A stretch of 64,000 nt of DNA from an uncultured Bacteroidales bacterium (GCA_900317745.1 ONHW01000002.1:62001-126000); one strand, 5' to 3'; shown: positions 27,256-36,029, numbered from the stretch's first letter. Notes: generated from the sequence alone by a model not told the origin. Numbers and translations are program-made.

Positions 27256-27283
27256 TTAGTAATTTACCATTTAACTATTTGCG
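27247..27283 (-). repeat. Tandem 7-mer array, ATTTACC family
   Basis: ATTTACC, ATTTAGT, AATTTACC and ATTTAAC-type units straddle the start codon of the HsdR_N-like gene and fill most of the 39-base gap to glnS. Partly degenerate. Confidence 0.65.
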
Positions 27284-27294
27284 GTTGACAGCAG

Positions 27295-29049
27295 TTACTT
27301 CAGGTAGTTGTCCTTGAGCGAGCAGGTGCGGTTGAGAACGAGGTGCTCGGCTGTGGTGTCGGGGTCCACAACGAAGTAACCCTGCTTGAGCAACTGGTAG
27401 TGATTATAATTGACCACTTCGTTGGCAGAAGACAGACCGTTATCACTGACAGACCGCTGCGCTGACAGATTGAGTTCGCTGCGTAGCGAGCCCTCGACCT
27501 TGATGTTCTTGACAATCAGGCTGTCAGGGTTGAGCAGGTCGCGGAAGTCACCTTCCTCGGCACTGGGGTTCTCTACGGCAAACAAGCGGTCGTACAGACG
27601 TGCTTCGGCATCCAGTGCCGAACCGCATTCTACCCAGTTGATCGTGGCTTTGGTCTTGCGGTTGCCGCCTTCGGTGCCGGACTTGGTGTCAGGATCGTAG
27701 GTGGCATAGACGGTGGTGATGTTGCCGTCAGCATCCTTGTCGCAGCCGGTAGCCTGGATGATATACGAGGCTTTGAGTCGCACCTCTCTGCCGCCCGGGC
27801 TGAGGCGGTAGAACTTGTTGTCCGCCTGCTCGAGGAAGTCGCCGCGCTCGATCCACAGTTCGCGCCCGAAGGTCATCTCACGTGTGCCGAGTTCAGGATG
27901 TCCGTCGATGTTCTCGGCTACCAGTGTCTCGGTCTGACCTTCGGGATAATTGGTGATAACCAGTTTGACAGGATCAAAGATAGCGCACACACGCGGTGCT
28001 GTCTCCTTCAGATCCTCGCGAATCGTATGCTCGAGCAAGCCTTGGTCAATCATTCCCTCAACCTTGGTGTAACCGATCTTGTCCATGAACTCGCGGATGG
28101 AGGTCGCAGTATATCCGCGTCGGCGCAGACCGCATACGGTCGGCATACGCGGGTCGTCCCAACCGGCCACCAAACCCTCCTTCACAAGCTGGAGCATCTT
28201 GCGCTTGGACATCACGGTGTAGGTGATGTTCAGGCGGTTGAACTCGCGCTGTTTGGGGCGATAATCCGGTCCGTAAGGCGACAGACCGGCAAAGTTCTCA
28301 CCGGTGATCTGGTCGAGGAAATAGTCGTAGAGCGGGCGGTGCACCTCAAACTCCAGCGTGCATATCGAGTGCGTCACGCCCTCAAAATAGTCGCTCTGAC
28401 CATGCGCAAAGTCGTACATCGGATATACGTTCCACTTGCGTCCCGTACGGTGGTGCGGGTGCGAAGTGATGATACGGTACATGATCGGGTCGCGGAAGTG
28501 CATGTTCGGGTTAGCCATGTCGATCTTGGCACGCAGCACCATCTTGCCCTCCTCAATCTCGCCGTTCTGCATAGCCTGGAACAGGCGCAGGTTCTCCTCT
28601 ACCGGACGGTCGCGGTAGGGCGAGTTCGTGCCGGCTTCGGTAGGCGTACCTTTCTGTTCGGCAATCTGCTCGGCGGTCTGCTCGTCCACATAGGCTTTAC
28701 CCTCCTTGATGAAACGGATAGCGAGGTCGTATAGTGCGTCGAAGTAGTCGGAGGCGTAGTAGATCTGTCCCCACTTGAAACCGAGCCAGCGTATGTCGCG
28801 CTCGATGGTATCAACGTACTCCGTGTCCTCCTTGGCTGGGTTAGTATCGTCGAAACGCAGGTTGCATACGCCGTTGTACTTCTCGGCTATGCCGAAGTCC
28901 ATACATATAGCCTTGACATGCCCAATATGCAGGTAACCGTTCGGCTCGGGCGGGAAACGCGTCTGTATGCGTCCGTTATTCACTCCCTCAGCGAGGTCCT
29001 TCTCTACGATTTGCTCAATGAAATTGAGGCTCCTTTCTTGCTCTTCCAT
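27295..29049 (-). CDS. glnS: Glutaminyl-tRNA synthetase
   Basis: 584 residues, class I synthetase. The N-terminal FPPEPNGYLHIGH holds the HIGH motif and VMSKRKM the KMSKS-like loop; RFDDTNP and DFAHGQSD are GlnRS/GluRS-B hallmarks, followed by the C-terminal anticodon-binding beta-barrels. It charges tRNA-Gln with glutamine in the cytoplasm. Residues 527-542 in the last barrel (LSAQRSVSDNGLSSAN) are coded by a dispersed DNA repeat and replace what is normally a short loop before YQLLKQGYFVVD. The rest looks intact, so the enzyme is presumably active. Confidence 0.96.
   Translation of the reverse strand: MEEQERSLNFIEQIVEKDLAEGVNNGRIQTRFPPEPNGYLHIGHVKAICMDFGIAEKYNGVCNLRFDDTNPAKEDTEYVDTIERDIRWLGFKWGQIYYASDYFDALYDLAIRFIKEGKAYVDEQTAEQIAEQKGTPTEAGTNSPYRDRPVEENLRLFQAMQNGEIEEGKMVLRAKIDMANPNMHFRDPIMYRIITSHPHHRTGRKWNVYPMYDFAHGQSDYFEGVTHSICTLEFEVHRPLYDYFLDQITGENFAGLSPYGPDYRPKQREFNRLNITYTVMSKRKMLQLVKEGLVAGWDDPRMPTVCGLRRRGYTATSIREFMDKIGYTKVEGMIDQGLLEHTIREDLKETAPRVCAIFDPVKLVITNYPEGQTETLVAENIDGHPELGTREMTFGRELWIERGDFLEQADNKFYRLSPGGREVRLKASYIIQATGCDKDADGNITTVYATYDPDTKSGTEGGNRKTKATINWVECGSALDAEARLYDRLFAVENPSAEEGDFRDLLNPDSLIVKNIKVEGSLRSELNLSAQRSVSDNGLSSANEVVNYNHYQLLKQGYFVVDPDTTAEHLVLNRTCSLKDNYLK
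27425..27470 (-). repeat. Intragenic GACAGACCGCT repeat in glnS
   Basis: GCAGAAGACAGACCGT and CTGACAGACCGCTGCGCTGA, two adjoining copies of the 18335-18518 family, lie in frame in glnS (codons 527-542). Confidence 0.85.
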
Positions 29050-29070
29050 ATTATAGTATATTTATGTTCA

Positions 29071-29103
29071 GATAAAACTTCGGTTAAACTCCGATAAAAC
29101 CCC
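29071..29103 (+). repeat. Tandem 11-mer array, GATAAAACTTC x3
   Basis: Units at 29071 (GATAAAACTTC), 29082 (GGTTAAACTCC) and 29093 (GATAAAACCCC) lie in the gap between the lpxA stop and the glnS start. The unit differs from the other 11-mer arrays but has the same period. Confidence 0.75.
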
Positions 29104-29124
29104 TATTATGGTGCACGTTTTTTG

Positions 29125-29901
29125 TTACATCGTGCCTCTGATCACTCCTCGCGGAGAGGTTGTGATGAAATTGACTATCTCGTCGCGTTCGGCGGATGGA
29201 GGCAGTGTCTCCTGAATCTGCTGGAGTGCCTGCGAGACGTTCAGTCCGGACATATAGATGAGCCGGTAGGTGTCCTGGATGGCCGTCAGTTGCTCGCGTG
29301 TGAATCCGCGGCGGCTCAGTCCCACGGAGTTGATTCCGCAGAACGAAACGGGTTCGCGTGCCGCGATTACGTAGGGCGGTATATCCTTGTTCACCTTTGT
29401 GCCGCCTTGTGTCATCGAGTGTGTACCGACGTGCGTGAACTGGTGTACGAGCGATCCTCCGCCCATGATGGCGTAGTCGTCCACCACCACTTCGCCTGCC
29501 AGCTGTGTGGCGTTGGAGAGGATGATATGGTCGTGCAGCAGGCAGTCGTGTGCAACGTGGGAGTACGCCATGATCAGGCAGTAGTTGCCTACCACGGTTT
29601 GACCTTTCGAAGCCGTGCCGCGGTGTACGGTGGCGCACTCGCGGATAACGGTGTTGTTGCCGATAATGGCGAGTGTATCCTCACCGCGGAACTTCAGATC
29701 CTGGGGTATAGCACCTACCACGGCGGAGGGAAAAACAGTGCAGTCGGCACCTATACGTGCGCCGCTGAGAACGGTGGCGTTAGCCATGATCTTCGTGCGG
29801 GCACCAATCTCTACATTGGCTTCGATATATGCGAACGGACCAACCTCGGCTGTCGGGTCGATAACTGCTTTGGGGTCAACACATGCTAAGGGGTGTATCA
29901 T
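29125..29901 (-). CDS. lpxA: UDP-GlcNAc acyltransferase LpxA
   Basis: 258 residues of left-handed beta-helix hexapeptide repeats with the catalytic His in YSHVAHDCLL and the C-terminal helical domain (RGFTREQLTAIQDTYRLIY). It catalyses the first step of lipid A synthesis, 3-O-acylation of UDP-GlcNAc from acyl-ACP, in the cytoplasm. It follows lpxD and lpxC on the same strand; the 57-base gap to lpxC is occupied by heptamer repeats. Confidence 0.96.
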   Translation of the reverse strand: MIHPLACVDPKAVIDPTAEVGPFAYIEANVEIGARTKIMANATVLSGARIGADCTVFPSAVVGAIPQDLKFRGEDTLAIIGNNTVIRECATVHRGTASKGQTVVGNYCLIMAYSHVAHDCLLHDHIILSNATQLAGEVVVDDYAIMGGGSLVHQFTHVGTHSMTQGGTKVNKDIPPYVIAAREPVSFCGINSVGLSRRGFTREQLTAIQDTYRLIYMSGLNVSQALQQIQETLPPSAERDEIVNFITTSPRGVIRGTM

Positions 29902-29904
29902 ATA

Positions 29905-29949
29905 ATTTACGATTTGATGATTTGCGATTTACGATTTTGTTATTTACTG
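29905..29949 (-). repeat. Tandem 7-mer array at the lpxC-lpxA junction
   Basis: ATTTACG, ATTTGAT, GATTTGC, GATTTAC and TATTTAC-type heptamers fill nearly all of the 57-base gap between lpxC and lpxA. In most Bacteroidota a fabZ domain is fused to lpxC at this point. Confidence 0.8.
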
Positions 29950-29958
29950 TTTGTTAAT

Positions 29959-30867
29959 TCAGATTTGCTTGGGGTAGATCTTGTTGCGGAGCTGGCGGGC
30001 GCAGGAGGTGTTGAAGGTGTGTCCGGGTTTCTCAGCAAAGATTCGTCCCTGTATGCGGCAGCCGATGAGCGACAGGTCGCCAATGATGTCCAGCAGTTTG
30101 TGCCGCGCCGGCTCGTTGTGGAAATGTATGGGCGAGAGGTAGCCTAACTTTGTGGCGTCGAGATGCGGCTGACCGAGTTTGTCGGTCAGGTAGTCCAGTC
30201 CCTCCTGTGACATGGGTGTCTCGTATATAACCAGTGCGTTTTTGAGGTCACCGCCCTTGATGAGTCCCATACGCAACAGCGGCTCAATCTCGCGCACGAA
30301 GCAGAACGTACGTGCTGCAGCTATCTCGCGTGGGTAATCGCCCAACGTGCGCAGTTCGGCACGTTGTTGCTTCAGGATCTGTGACGGATAACTGACCTCC
30401 ACATCCACCTGATAGCTGTCGCCCGGCATGAGCATCAGGCGGTTGCCGTGCTCGGATATGTACTCGATGGTCTCGCGCACCACATACACCTCTGCTGCAG
30501 CCTGCTGCTCGGCTATACCTGCTTCGCGTATAGCCTTGACAAACGGCATTGCGCTGCCGTCCAGTATGGGCAGTTCGGGTCCGTCCACGCGGATCAGGCA
30601 GTTGTCAATACCCATGGCGTAGAGGGCGGACAGGGCGTGCTCGACCGTCGATATGCGCCAACTGCCGTGCTCAAGCACGGTGCCCCGTTCGGTGGCTGAC
30701 ACGTAGTCGGCATACGCGTGGTGAGTGGGCTGATCAGGCAAGTCGGTGCGGCACAGGCGTATGCCGAAGTTCTCCTCTGCAGGAGCAAACGTGGCGTGGA
30801 TATATACGCCGGTGTGTAATCCTTTGCCCTCAACGGTAAAGGGTTGTGCTAATGTATGCTGTTTCAT
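29959..30867 (-). CDS. lpxC: UDP-3-O-acyl-GlcNAc deacetylase LpxC, not fused to FabZ
   Basis: 302 residues. GKGLHTGV near the start, the zinc-ligand motif [21 protein letters not shown] and the [18 protein letters not shown] segment (zinc His/Asp) are all intact. It performs the committed deacetylation in lipid A synthesis. In most Bacteroidota LpxC is a bifunctional protein of about 460 residues with a C-terminal FabZ dehydratase. Here it stops after the linker-like [15 protein letters not shown], and no FabZ remnant exists before lpxA. The start overlaps the lpxD stop by four bases. Confidence 0.95.
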   Translation of the reverse strand: MKQHTLAQPFTVEGKGLHTGVYIHATFAPAEENFGIRLCRTDLPDQPTHHAYADYVSATERGTVLEHGSWRISTVEHALSALYAMGIDNCLIRVDGPELPILDGSAMPFVKAIREAGIAEQQAAAEVYVVRETIEYISEHGNRLMLMPGDSYQVDVEVSYPSQILKQQRAELRTLGDYPREIAAARTFCFVREIEPLLRMGLIKGGDLKNALVIYETPMSQEGLDYLTDKLGQPHLDATKLGYLSPIHFHNEPARHKLLDIIGDLSLIGCRIQGRIFAEKPGHTFNTSCARQLRNKIYPKQI

Positions 30868-31901
30868 TGTTGATTGTCGTTAGTTTTGGCTTGCAGTTGC
30901 TGCAGTTCGCGTTGCAGTTCGGGCAGGTGCTTGAATACAACCGACGAGCGACGCCAGTTCATGGCATCGATAGCCGGTGAGCCCTGGTACTGACCTGCCT
31001 GACGGATAGAACCTGCCACGCCGGTCTGTGCACCGCAGATAACCTGATCGGCAACGGATATATGGCCGGCTACGCCTACCTGTCCCGCCATGATACAATG
31101 GTGGCCGAGGCTGGTTGAGCCGGCTATGCCCACCTGGGCGCAGAGGAAAGTCGATTCGCCTACCTGCACGTTGTGGGCAACCTGTACGAGGTTGTCAATC
31201 TTCACGTTCTTCCTGACGCGTGTCTCGCCCATCATTGCACGGTCGATGGTCGTGTTGGCGCCTATCTCAACGTCATCTTCGATTACTACGGTGCCTATCT
31301 GCGGGATCTTGCGGTTCACGCCTTGTGCGTCCGGCTCAAAGCCGAAGCCGTCTGCACCGATCACGCAGCCGGAGTGAATGATACAGTCGCGGCCGATGGT
31401 GCAGTGGTCGTAGATCTTCACGCCGGAGTAGATAACCGTGTTGTCACCTATCGTGGTGTAGTCGCCAATGTATGCCTGCGGATAGATCTGCACGCCCTTG
31501 CCGAGCTTGACACCCTTGCCTATGTAGGCGAATGCGCCAATGTACGAGTCGTCGGGCAGGGTAGTGCCCTCGGCTACGAACGCCGGTTGCTCCACGCCGT
31601 GCTTGCGCGGACGCAGGAACTCCGAAACGCCTTGCAGCAGCGTACCTATAGCCTGGCGGGCATTATCCACCAGGATCAGTGTAGATTGGCAACTGAGCGA
31701 GGCGTCGTACAGTGAGCGGGTCAGCAGTACGACTGTCGCGGCGGTGCCTGCCAATGCGGGCAGGTATTTGGCATCGGTGACGTACGACAGTGTGCCCGGA
31801 CGGCCGTCCTCTATCGGACTGACGTCGTGCACCTCAACCTGGGCGTTGCCTATTATCTCGCCGCTGACAAACGCGGCTATCTGTTGTGCAGTGAAGTTCA
31901 T
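30864..31901 (-). CDS. lpxD: UDP-3-O-acylglucosamine N-acyltransferase LpxD
   Basis: 345 residues: an N-terminal uridine-binding domain (about 1-100), hexapeptide beta-helix repeats (about 105-310) with the active-site His in QVAHNVQVG, and a C-terminal helix. It adds the second acyl chain in lipid A synthesis using acyl-ACP. The start lies 4 bases after the HD-hydrolase stop and the end overlaps lpxC, giving a tight HD-lpxD-lpxC-lpxA operon. Confidence 0.96.
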   Translation of the reverse strand: MNFTAQQIAAFVSGEIIGNAQVEVHDVSPIEDGRPGTLSYVTDAKYLPALAGTAATVVLLTRSLYDASLSCQSTLILVDNARQAIGTLLQGVSEFLRPRKHGVEQPAFVAEGTTLPDDSYIGAFAYIGKGVKLGKGVQIYPQAYIGDYTTIGDNTVIYSGVKIYDHCTIGRDCIIHSGCVIGADGFGFEPDAQGVNRKIPQIGTVVIEDDVEIGANTTIDRAMMGETRVRKNVKIDNLVQVAHNVQVGESTFLCAQVGIAGSTSLGHHCIMAGQVGVAGHISVADQVICGAQTGVAGSIRQAGQYQGSPAIDAMNWRRSSVVFKHLPELQRELQQLQAKTNDNQQ

Positions 31902-31905
31902 TGCG

Positions 31906-33135
31906 TTACGAATTTGTCGGGTAATAGAACAGATATAATTTCTGCGGCTTGTAGGTCAGCGTCTGCAGGTTGAGCATGTCGGATGCCTCTGCGATGTTTC
32001 TGACCGTGCCGTCGTTGTACAGGATATCTATGCTGTCGTCCTTCTCGCTATAGGTGTTGGAGGTAGATATATGTTCCTCGAAGAAGTATTCCGCCTCGCT
32101 CTGCGATATGCCGAAGCTTGTGGCGTATTGCTGTGCGAGCGCCGCATGCTCCTGCGTGCTGAGCGGCTGACTGAGCAGACGTCCCTTGAACAGCCGGCGG
32201 TTGACAAAAGCCTCCGACAGCAGCCGGAGCGTTGTGTCGGGATGAGCCTGCCAGGCCTTGATGGCGGAGAGTATGTCCGAGTCGTCCAGCAGGGCGTACT
32301 GCGTGAGTGCATAGCTGTCCTGGGCGAACTTCTTGCCGGTCATGTGCTGGTAGAGGAAGTAGTGCAGTGCCGGTGCGCAGAACAACTCCACGCCATCGCG
32401 TGCCAACTGCTTGGCGCGTGCCAGGATCTTGATCAGTAACTGCTCGGCGGCTACGGATGTCTTGTGCAGATACACCTGCCAGTACATCAGGCGGCGGGCA
32501 ATCAGGAACTTCTCGACAGAGTATATCCCTTTTGCCTCAATCACCAGCCGGTCGTCCACCACATTGAGCATCTTGATCAGTCGTGCAGAAGCCACACTGC
32601 CCTCGGTCACGCCCGTGAAGAACGAGTCGCGGCAGAGGTAATCCATCCTGTCCATATCGAACTGCGAGGATATGAGCTGGTGCAGAAAATGTTTGGGATA
32701 CTTGTTGGTGAAGATACGTATGGCGGTGTCCAGCGCGCCGTGCATCTCGCGGTTGATCTGCTCCATCATCATGAGCGACACATCCTCGTGGGTTATGCCC
32801 TCAATCAGGGTGTGCTCCATCACGTGCGAGAACGGCGCATGTCCCAGGTCGTGCAGCAGGATAGCGATCATGGCGCCGTTGGCTTCCTCGTCGGTGATGG
32901 CTATGCCTTTCTGGCGCAGCGAGGCTATCGCATCGCTCATCAGGTGCATGGCGCCTATCGAGTGCAGAAAGCGGCTGTGCTGTGCGCCCGGATAAACGAC
33001 ATACGACAACCCAAGCTGTCGTATGCGATTCAGACGTTGCACGTACGGGTGCTGCAATACGTCGTAAATGATGTCATTGGGTATGGAAATAAATCCAAAT
33101 ACCGGATCGTTGATGATCTTTCGTTTGTTCGTCAT
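31906..33135 (-). CDS. HD-domain phosphohydrolase
   Basis: 409 residues. The HD motif reads [16 protein letters not shown] (about 92-107), with upstream [22 protein letters not shown] and downstream [16 protein letters not shown], the pattern of SAMHD1/dGTPase-like proteins. Substrate is probably a nucleotide (dNTP), by family. In Bacteroidales this gene commonly precedes lpxD, as here. Confidence 0.9.
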   Translation of the reverse strand: MTNKRKIINDPVFGFISIPNDIIYDVLQHPYVQRLNRIRQLGLSYVVYPGAQHSRFLHSIGAMHLMSDAIASLRQKGIAITDEEANGAMIAILLHDLGHAPFSHVMEHTLIEGITHEDVSLMMMEQINREMHGALDTAIRIFTNKYPKHFLHQLISSQFDMDRMDYLCRDSFFTGVTEGSVASARLIKMLNVVDDRLVIEAKGIYSVEKFLIARRLMYWQVYLHKTSVAAEQLLIKILARAKQLARDGVELFCAPALHYFLYQHMTGKKFAQDSYALTQYALLDDSDILSAIKAWQAHPDTTLRLLSEAFVNRRLFKGRLLSQPLSTQEHAALAQQYATSFGISQSEAEYFFEEHISTSNTYSEKDDSIDILYNDGTVRNIAEASDMLNLQTLTYKPQKLYLFYYPTNS

Positions 33136-33156
33136 AAAACTTCGTTTATTTGAAAA

Positions 33157-33198
33157 TTTGAAGATTTCTCATTTGAAAATTATCCTCAAATCTTCAAA
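33157..33198 (-). terminator. Candidate A/T-rich hairpin after rpoD
   Basis: TTTGAAGATTT (33157-33167) and AAATCTTCAAA (33188-33198) are exact inverted repeats with a 20-nt loop, lying between the rpoD stop and the HD-gene start. On the minus strand the stem is followed by TTTTC. The region also reads as degenerate ATTTGAA-like units, so it may be another boundary repeat. Confidence 0.4.
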
Positions 33199-33206
33199 TC
33201 TTCCGA

Positions 33207-34073
33207 TTACCCCAAGTACGTTCTCAGCACTTTGCTTCTGGAGTTCTGTGCGAGGTTGTGGAGGGCTTTTTCCTTAATCTGGCGCACACGCTCGCGTGTG
33301 AGACCTTCTTCCTCGCCGATCTCCTCGAGAGTCTTTTCCTGTACGCCGCTGCCTACGCCGAAGAACTTACGTATTATGCGTTGTTCGCGTTCGCTGAGCG
33401 TAGCCAGTGCGCGGTCGATCTCCTGGGTCAGCGACTCGTTGATCAGTCCGCGGTCGGCACGCGGCGAGTCCTGGTTCTCCATTACGTCAATCAGGCTGTT
33501 GTCCTCGCCGTCAACAAACGGAGCGTCCATACTCACGTGGCGGCCCTGCATACGCAGCACCTCGGCAATCTTGTCGATAGGCATATCCAACTCCTCCGCC
33601 AACTCTTCGGCTGACGGACGGCGCTCAAACTCCTGCTCAAAACGCGAGTAGGCTTTCTGGATCTTGTTGAGTGAGCCGACCTGGTTCAGCGGCAGACGAA
33701 CAATACGTGCCTGCTCCGCCAGAGCCTGGAGGATCGATTGGCGAATCCACCACACGGCGTATGAGATAAACTTGAATCCGCGTGTCTCATCAAACTTCTC
33801 GGCGGCCTTGATCAGACCGACGTTACCTTCGTTGATCAGGTCAGGCAGACTCAGCCCTTGGTTCTGGTACTGCTTGGCAACAGATACAACGAATCGCAGG
33901 TTGGCGTTCACCAATCGCTCGCGTGCAGCCATATCGCCGTTGCGTATACGGCCTGCCAGTTCTACTTCTTCTTCTACGGAAATCAGGTCTTCGCGGCCAA
34001 TCTCTTGCAGGAACTTGTCCAACGATTGTGACTCGCGGTTTGTAATCGATTTGGTAATCTTTAGTTGACGCAT
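33207..34073 (-). CDS. rpoD: Primary sigma-70 factor RpoD
   Basis: 288 residues: region 1.2 ([20 protein letters not shown]), region 2 ([21 protein letters not shown] and [15 protein letters not shown]), region 3, and region 4 with the helix-turn-helix [18 protein letters not shown]. It lacks region 1.1 and the non-conserved insert, as usual in Bacteroidota; this sigma recognises the TTTG/TAnnTTTG promoters seen across the window. A GACCGCG-type dispersed repeat lies 20 bases upstream of its start. Confidence 0.97.
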   Translation of the reverse strand: MRQLKITKSITNRESQSLDKFLQEIGREDLISVEEEVELAGRIRNGDMAARERLVNANLRFVVSVAKQYQNQGLSLPDLINEGNVGLIKAAEKFDETRGFKFISYAVWWIRQSILQALAEQARIVRLPLNQVGSLNKIQKAYSRFEQEFERRPSAEELAEELDMPIDKIAEVLRMQGRHVSMDAPFVDGEDNSLIDVMENQDSPRADRGLINESLTQEIDRALATLSEREQRIIRKFFGVGSGVQEKTLEEIGEEEGLTRERVRQIKEKALHNLAQNSRSKVLRTYLG

Positions 34074-34093
34074 ATATGTCTTTCGTTCAATGT

Positions 34094-34149
34094 CTCTTAT
34101 CTGTCAGCAACGCGGTCTGTCTTCTTTCAGCGCAGCGGCCTTTTATCTA
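34094..34149 (-). repeat. Dispersed GACAGACCGC repeat upstream of rpoD
   Basis: On the minus strand GGCCGCTGCGCTGAAAG, AAGACAGACCGCGTTGCTGACAG: two copies of the 18335-18518 family in opposite orientation. They lie between the rpoD start and tRNA-Arg. A hairpin CGGGATT/AATCCCG (34168-34188) adjoins. Confidence 0.75.
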
Positions 34150-34273
34150 TCGAAGGCGTGTTTCGGCCGGGATTTCTGCGTAATCCCGCTGCAGCTTGCG
34201 ATGCAATCTGCTCAAACAATCCTGTCGTTTTGCCTTACAAGCAAGCTTGACGTCAAACCGCCCGGATTGTTTG

Positions 34274-34347
34274 TGATTCGGCCGGGATTCGAACCCGGGA
34301 CCCACAGCTTAGAAGGCTGTTGCTCTATCCAACTGAGCTACCGAACC
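34274..34347 (-). tRNA. tRNA-Arg (anticodon UCU)
   Basis: 74 nt. Acceptor stem GGTTCGG / CCGAATC with discriminator A; D-arm GCTCAGTTGGATAGAGC; anticodon arm ACAGC-CTTCTAA-GCTGT with anticodon TCT; T-arm CCGGGTTCGAATCCCGG. The 3' CCA is not encoded. It is downstream of and on the same strand as the thioredoxin gene, 24 bases after its stop. Confidence 0.96.
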
Positions 34348-34371
34348 GCACGGCTCTCGCCGCGCTTATCC

Positions 34372-34686
34372 TTACAGCAGTCCTTCTACCAGCGGCTGGA
34401 TACGCGGCTTGGGCGTGTAACCTACGCTGCGGTTCACCAACTCCCCGTTCTTGAAGAACAGCACTGTAGGAATATTCATTACGCCGAATTTCTCGCAAGT
34501 ATCGCTGTTCTCGTCCACGTTCAGTTTGCCGATGATTACCCGGCCTTCATAATCTGCTGCCAGTTCGTCAATCACGGGATGCATCATTTTGCACGGACCG
34601 CACCATGGTGCCCAGCAGTCAACTACCAGAGGCTTGCCCTCTGCCAATAAACTCTTAAGGTTTGAATCAGTAATTTCTTGTACCAT
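34372..34686 (-). CDS. trxA: Thioredoxin
   Basis: 104 residues with the active site WAPWCGPCK (Cys29, Cys32) and the cis-Pro segment MNIPTVLFFKNGE. Length and lack of a signal peptide indicate a cytoplasmic thioredoxin reducing protein disulfides. It lies directly upstream of tRNA-Arg. The 284 bases before it (34687-34970) are A/T-rich near the start codon and otherwise show no gene or structure that I recognise. Confidence 0.95.
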   Translation of the reverse strand: MVQEITDSNLKSLLAEGKPLVVDCWAPWCGPCKMMHPVIDELAADYEGRVIIGKLNVDENSDTCEKFGVMNIPTVLFFKNGELVNRSVGYTPKPRIQPLVEGLL

Positions 34687-34930
34687 ATCTTTTCTATTTA
34701 TATTTTTCTATGTATATTTTTTGAATCTAAGTTTGCGGTATTTCCACCTTAAAAATATTAACAAAAATCGTGCCCAACCGCCATTTGTCAGTTCAAAAAC
34801 GCGCATATCGCAAACTCGTCATGTCAAAACGGTGCAGATTGGCAGAGTGATGGCAGTCGAATAGCTAATAATCGTCCGAGCAAATCTCAGCAGGATGAGA
34901 AACTGTGAGCACTAAACGGTTGCACATATA

Positions 34931-34951
34931 TTCGCGGTTGGAAGCCGCGAA
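34931..34951. other. Short hairpin downstream of the 27-aa ORF
   Basis: TTCGCGG and CCGCGAA form a perfect 7-bp stem with a 7-nt loop, 20 bases beyond the stop of the small minus-strand ORF. There is no T-run on either side, so a terminator role is uncertain. Confidence 0.35.
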
Positions 34952-34970
34952 CACAGGACACCAATGTTCT

Positions 34971-35054
34971 TCAGTATGAGCACAGGGCGATAAGCAGGTA
35001 GATGTACAGCGCCACTTCACCGAGGGCGAGAAGGGTAGTTAAAATCTCTTGCAT
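34971..35054 (-). CDS. Possible 27-residue single-pass membrane peptide
   Basis: The ORF MQEILTTLLALGEVALYIYL.. ends in IALCSY and is almost entirely one hydrophobic helix with a single acidic residue near each of the N-terminus and the middle. It stands alone in a 519-base gap between trxA and tcdA and is followed by a hairpin. Such small hydrophobic peptides can be regulators of membrane complexes or type I toxins. No clear promoter or ribosome-binding site is visible, so it may be fortuitous. Confidence 0.35.
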   Translation of the reverse strand: MQEILTTLLALGEVALYIYLLIALCSY

Positions 35055-35072
35055 GGTTGTGTGATCTTGAGT

Positions 35073-35105
35073 ATTGCCGATGCCTGCATCATATGCAGGC
35101 GCAAT
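35073..35105. other. Hairpin GCCTGC/GCAGGC in the trxA-tcdA gap
   Basis: GCCTGC (35082-35087) pairs with GCAGGC (35095-35100), extended by ATTGC (35073-35077) and GCAAT (35101-35105) across a small internal loop. It lies 18 bases upstream of the 27-aa ORF, so could form its 5' leader. Confidence 0.4.
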
Positions 35106-35177
35106 AAACATAGTGACGGAAACAAAATGACGTAACAAAGTGACATGCGGGAAAATGAGATGAAAGGAAAATAAGGG

Positions 35178-35196
35178 ATCGCCCAAATTGGGCGAT
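35178..35196 (-). terminator. Hairpin terminator after tcdA
   Basis: ATCGCCC and GGGCGAT pair around AAATT (palindrome), 10 bases beyond the tcdA stop. On the minus strand it is followed by CCCTTATTTTCC, moderately T-rich. It probably ends the mreB-to-tcdA run. Confidence 0.6.
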
Positions 35197-35205
35197 GTGT
35201 GGCGG

Positions 35206-35958
35206 TTAGGCGCAGATGTGCTTAAGAACGAGCGAGGCGAGCAGGTTGCCGAAGATAACGGTGATGTGCGCCAGTGTACCGTTAGGGACACCCCGCTGCG
35301 TGTTATTTGCGGGAATCCCAGTGGCGGGATCGGGCGATTTGTAAGCATTAGGCAGAACCTCGTCGCTATATACGCACAGGAACTTGCGGGCAGGGAAGAC
35401 GCCTGACTGCTTGAACTTATGGCGCAAGGTGCGCGCCAGCGGGTCGCCTTCCACCTTACGGAACTCTGCGGTACGAATTTTTGCCGGGTCGAACTTGCGC
35501 GCCGCGCCCATGCTGCTGAACAGTTCGGTATGCGGCAGGCGTGTCACGGTGTTGATGAGCAAGGCTTTGTCGGTCAACGAATCGATGGCGTCAATCACGT
35601 AATCATATTCGCTCAGGCGAAAACTGTCAGCCGTGTCGGCATTGAACCTGCCGTACACGGTGCGGATATCCGCGTCCGGGTTGATGAGTTGCAGGCGCTC
35701 GCGCAGCACCTCGACTTTCGGCTGACCGATGGTGGCGGTGGTTGCCATGAGCTGGCGGTTGATGTTCGAGGCAACGACCTCGTCGCCGTCCACCATAGTA
35801 AGATGACCGATGCCCGAGCGAATAAGCGTCTCTGCACACCACGAGCCCACGCCGCCCACGCCGAAGATGATCACGCGTGCTGTGGCTATACGCTCCATCC
35901 GTTGCTGACCAAGCAGCAATTCGGCGCGCTGAAAGATGTCAGGGAAACCGGTTGTCAT
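35206..35958 (-). CDS. tcdA: tRNA threonylcarbamoyladenosine dehydratase (TcdA/CsdL)
   Basis: 250 residues of the ThiF/E1-like superfamily: the nucleotide-binding GVGGVGSWCAETLIRSG (about 33-49), DGDEVVASNINRQ, DAIDSLTDK, and the C-terminal GTLAHITVIFGNLLAS. TcdA cyclises t6A37 to ct6A in tRNA. Residues 214-224 (GIPANNTQRGV) are encoded by the 31-bp dispersed element also found after the GH36 gene. The frame is preserved and the insert falls in a loop just before the final helices. Confidence 0.92.
   Translation of the reverse strand: MTTGFPDIFQRAELLLGQQRMERIATARVIIFGVGGVGSWCAETLIRSGIGHLTMVDGDEVVASNINRQLMATTATIGQPKVEVLRERLQLINPDADIRTVYGRFNADTADSFRLSEYDYVIDAIDSLTDKALLINTVTRLPHTELFSSMGAARKFDPAKIRTAEFRKVEGDPLARTLRHKFKQSGVFPARKFLCVYSDEVLPNAYKSPDPATGIPANNTQRGVPNGTLAHITVIFGNLLASLVLKHICA
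35289..35319 (+). repeat. 31-bp dispersed element inside tcdA
   Basis: CACCCCGCTGCGTG, then TTATTTGCGGG and AATCCC: 26 of 31 positions match the copy at 10824-10854 (starts CACCCCACTGCATG, ends GGGGACCCC). A third, partial match is at 15810-15824. It is in frame within tcdA. Confidence 0.85.
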
Positions 35959-36012
35959 TTACGATTTGGCTATTTACTATTTACGATTTACTATTTACTA
36001 TTTTGCGATTTG
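35956..36012 (-). repeat. Tandem 7-mer array, TATTTAC/GATTTAC
   Basis: At least seven contiguous heptamers (ATTTACG, ATTTGGC, TATTTAC, TATTTAC, GATTTAC, TATTTAC, TATTTTG) start at the tcdA start codon and fill the gap to rodA. Confidence 0.85.
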
Positions 36013-36029
36013 AAAATGGATGCTCGGCA

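Noticed and set aside
27898-28734. Long open frame of 278 codons on the plus strand
   Set aside because: It is entirely antisense to glnS and has no recognisable domain; many such long antisense frames in this window are by-products of codon bias.
34687-34970. Structured RNA such as SRP, RNase P or tmRNA in the trxA upstream gap
   Set aside because: I looked for their conserved cores (for example GGAAGGAAGCAG or GAGGAAAGTCC) and found none on either strand.
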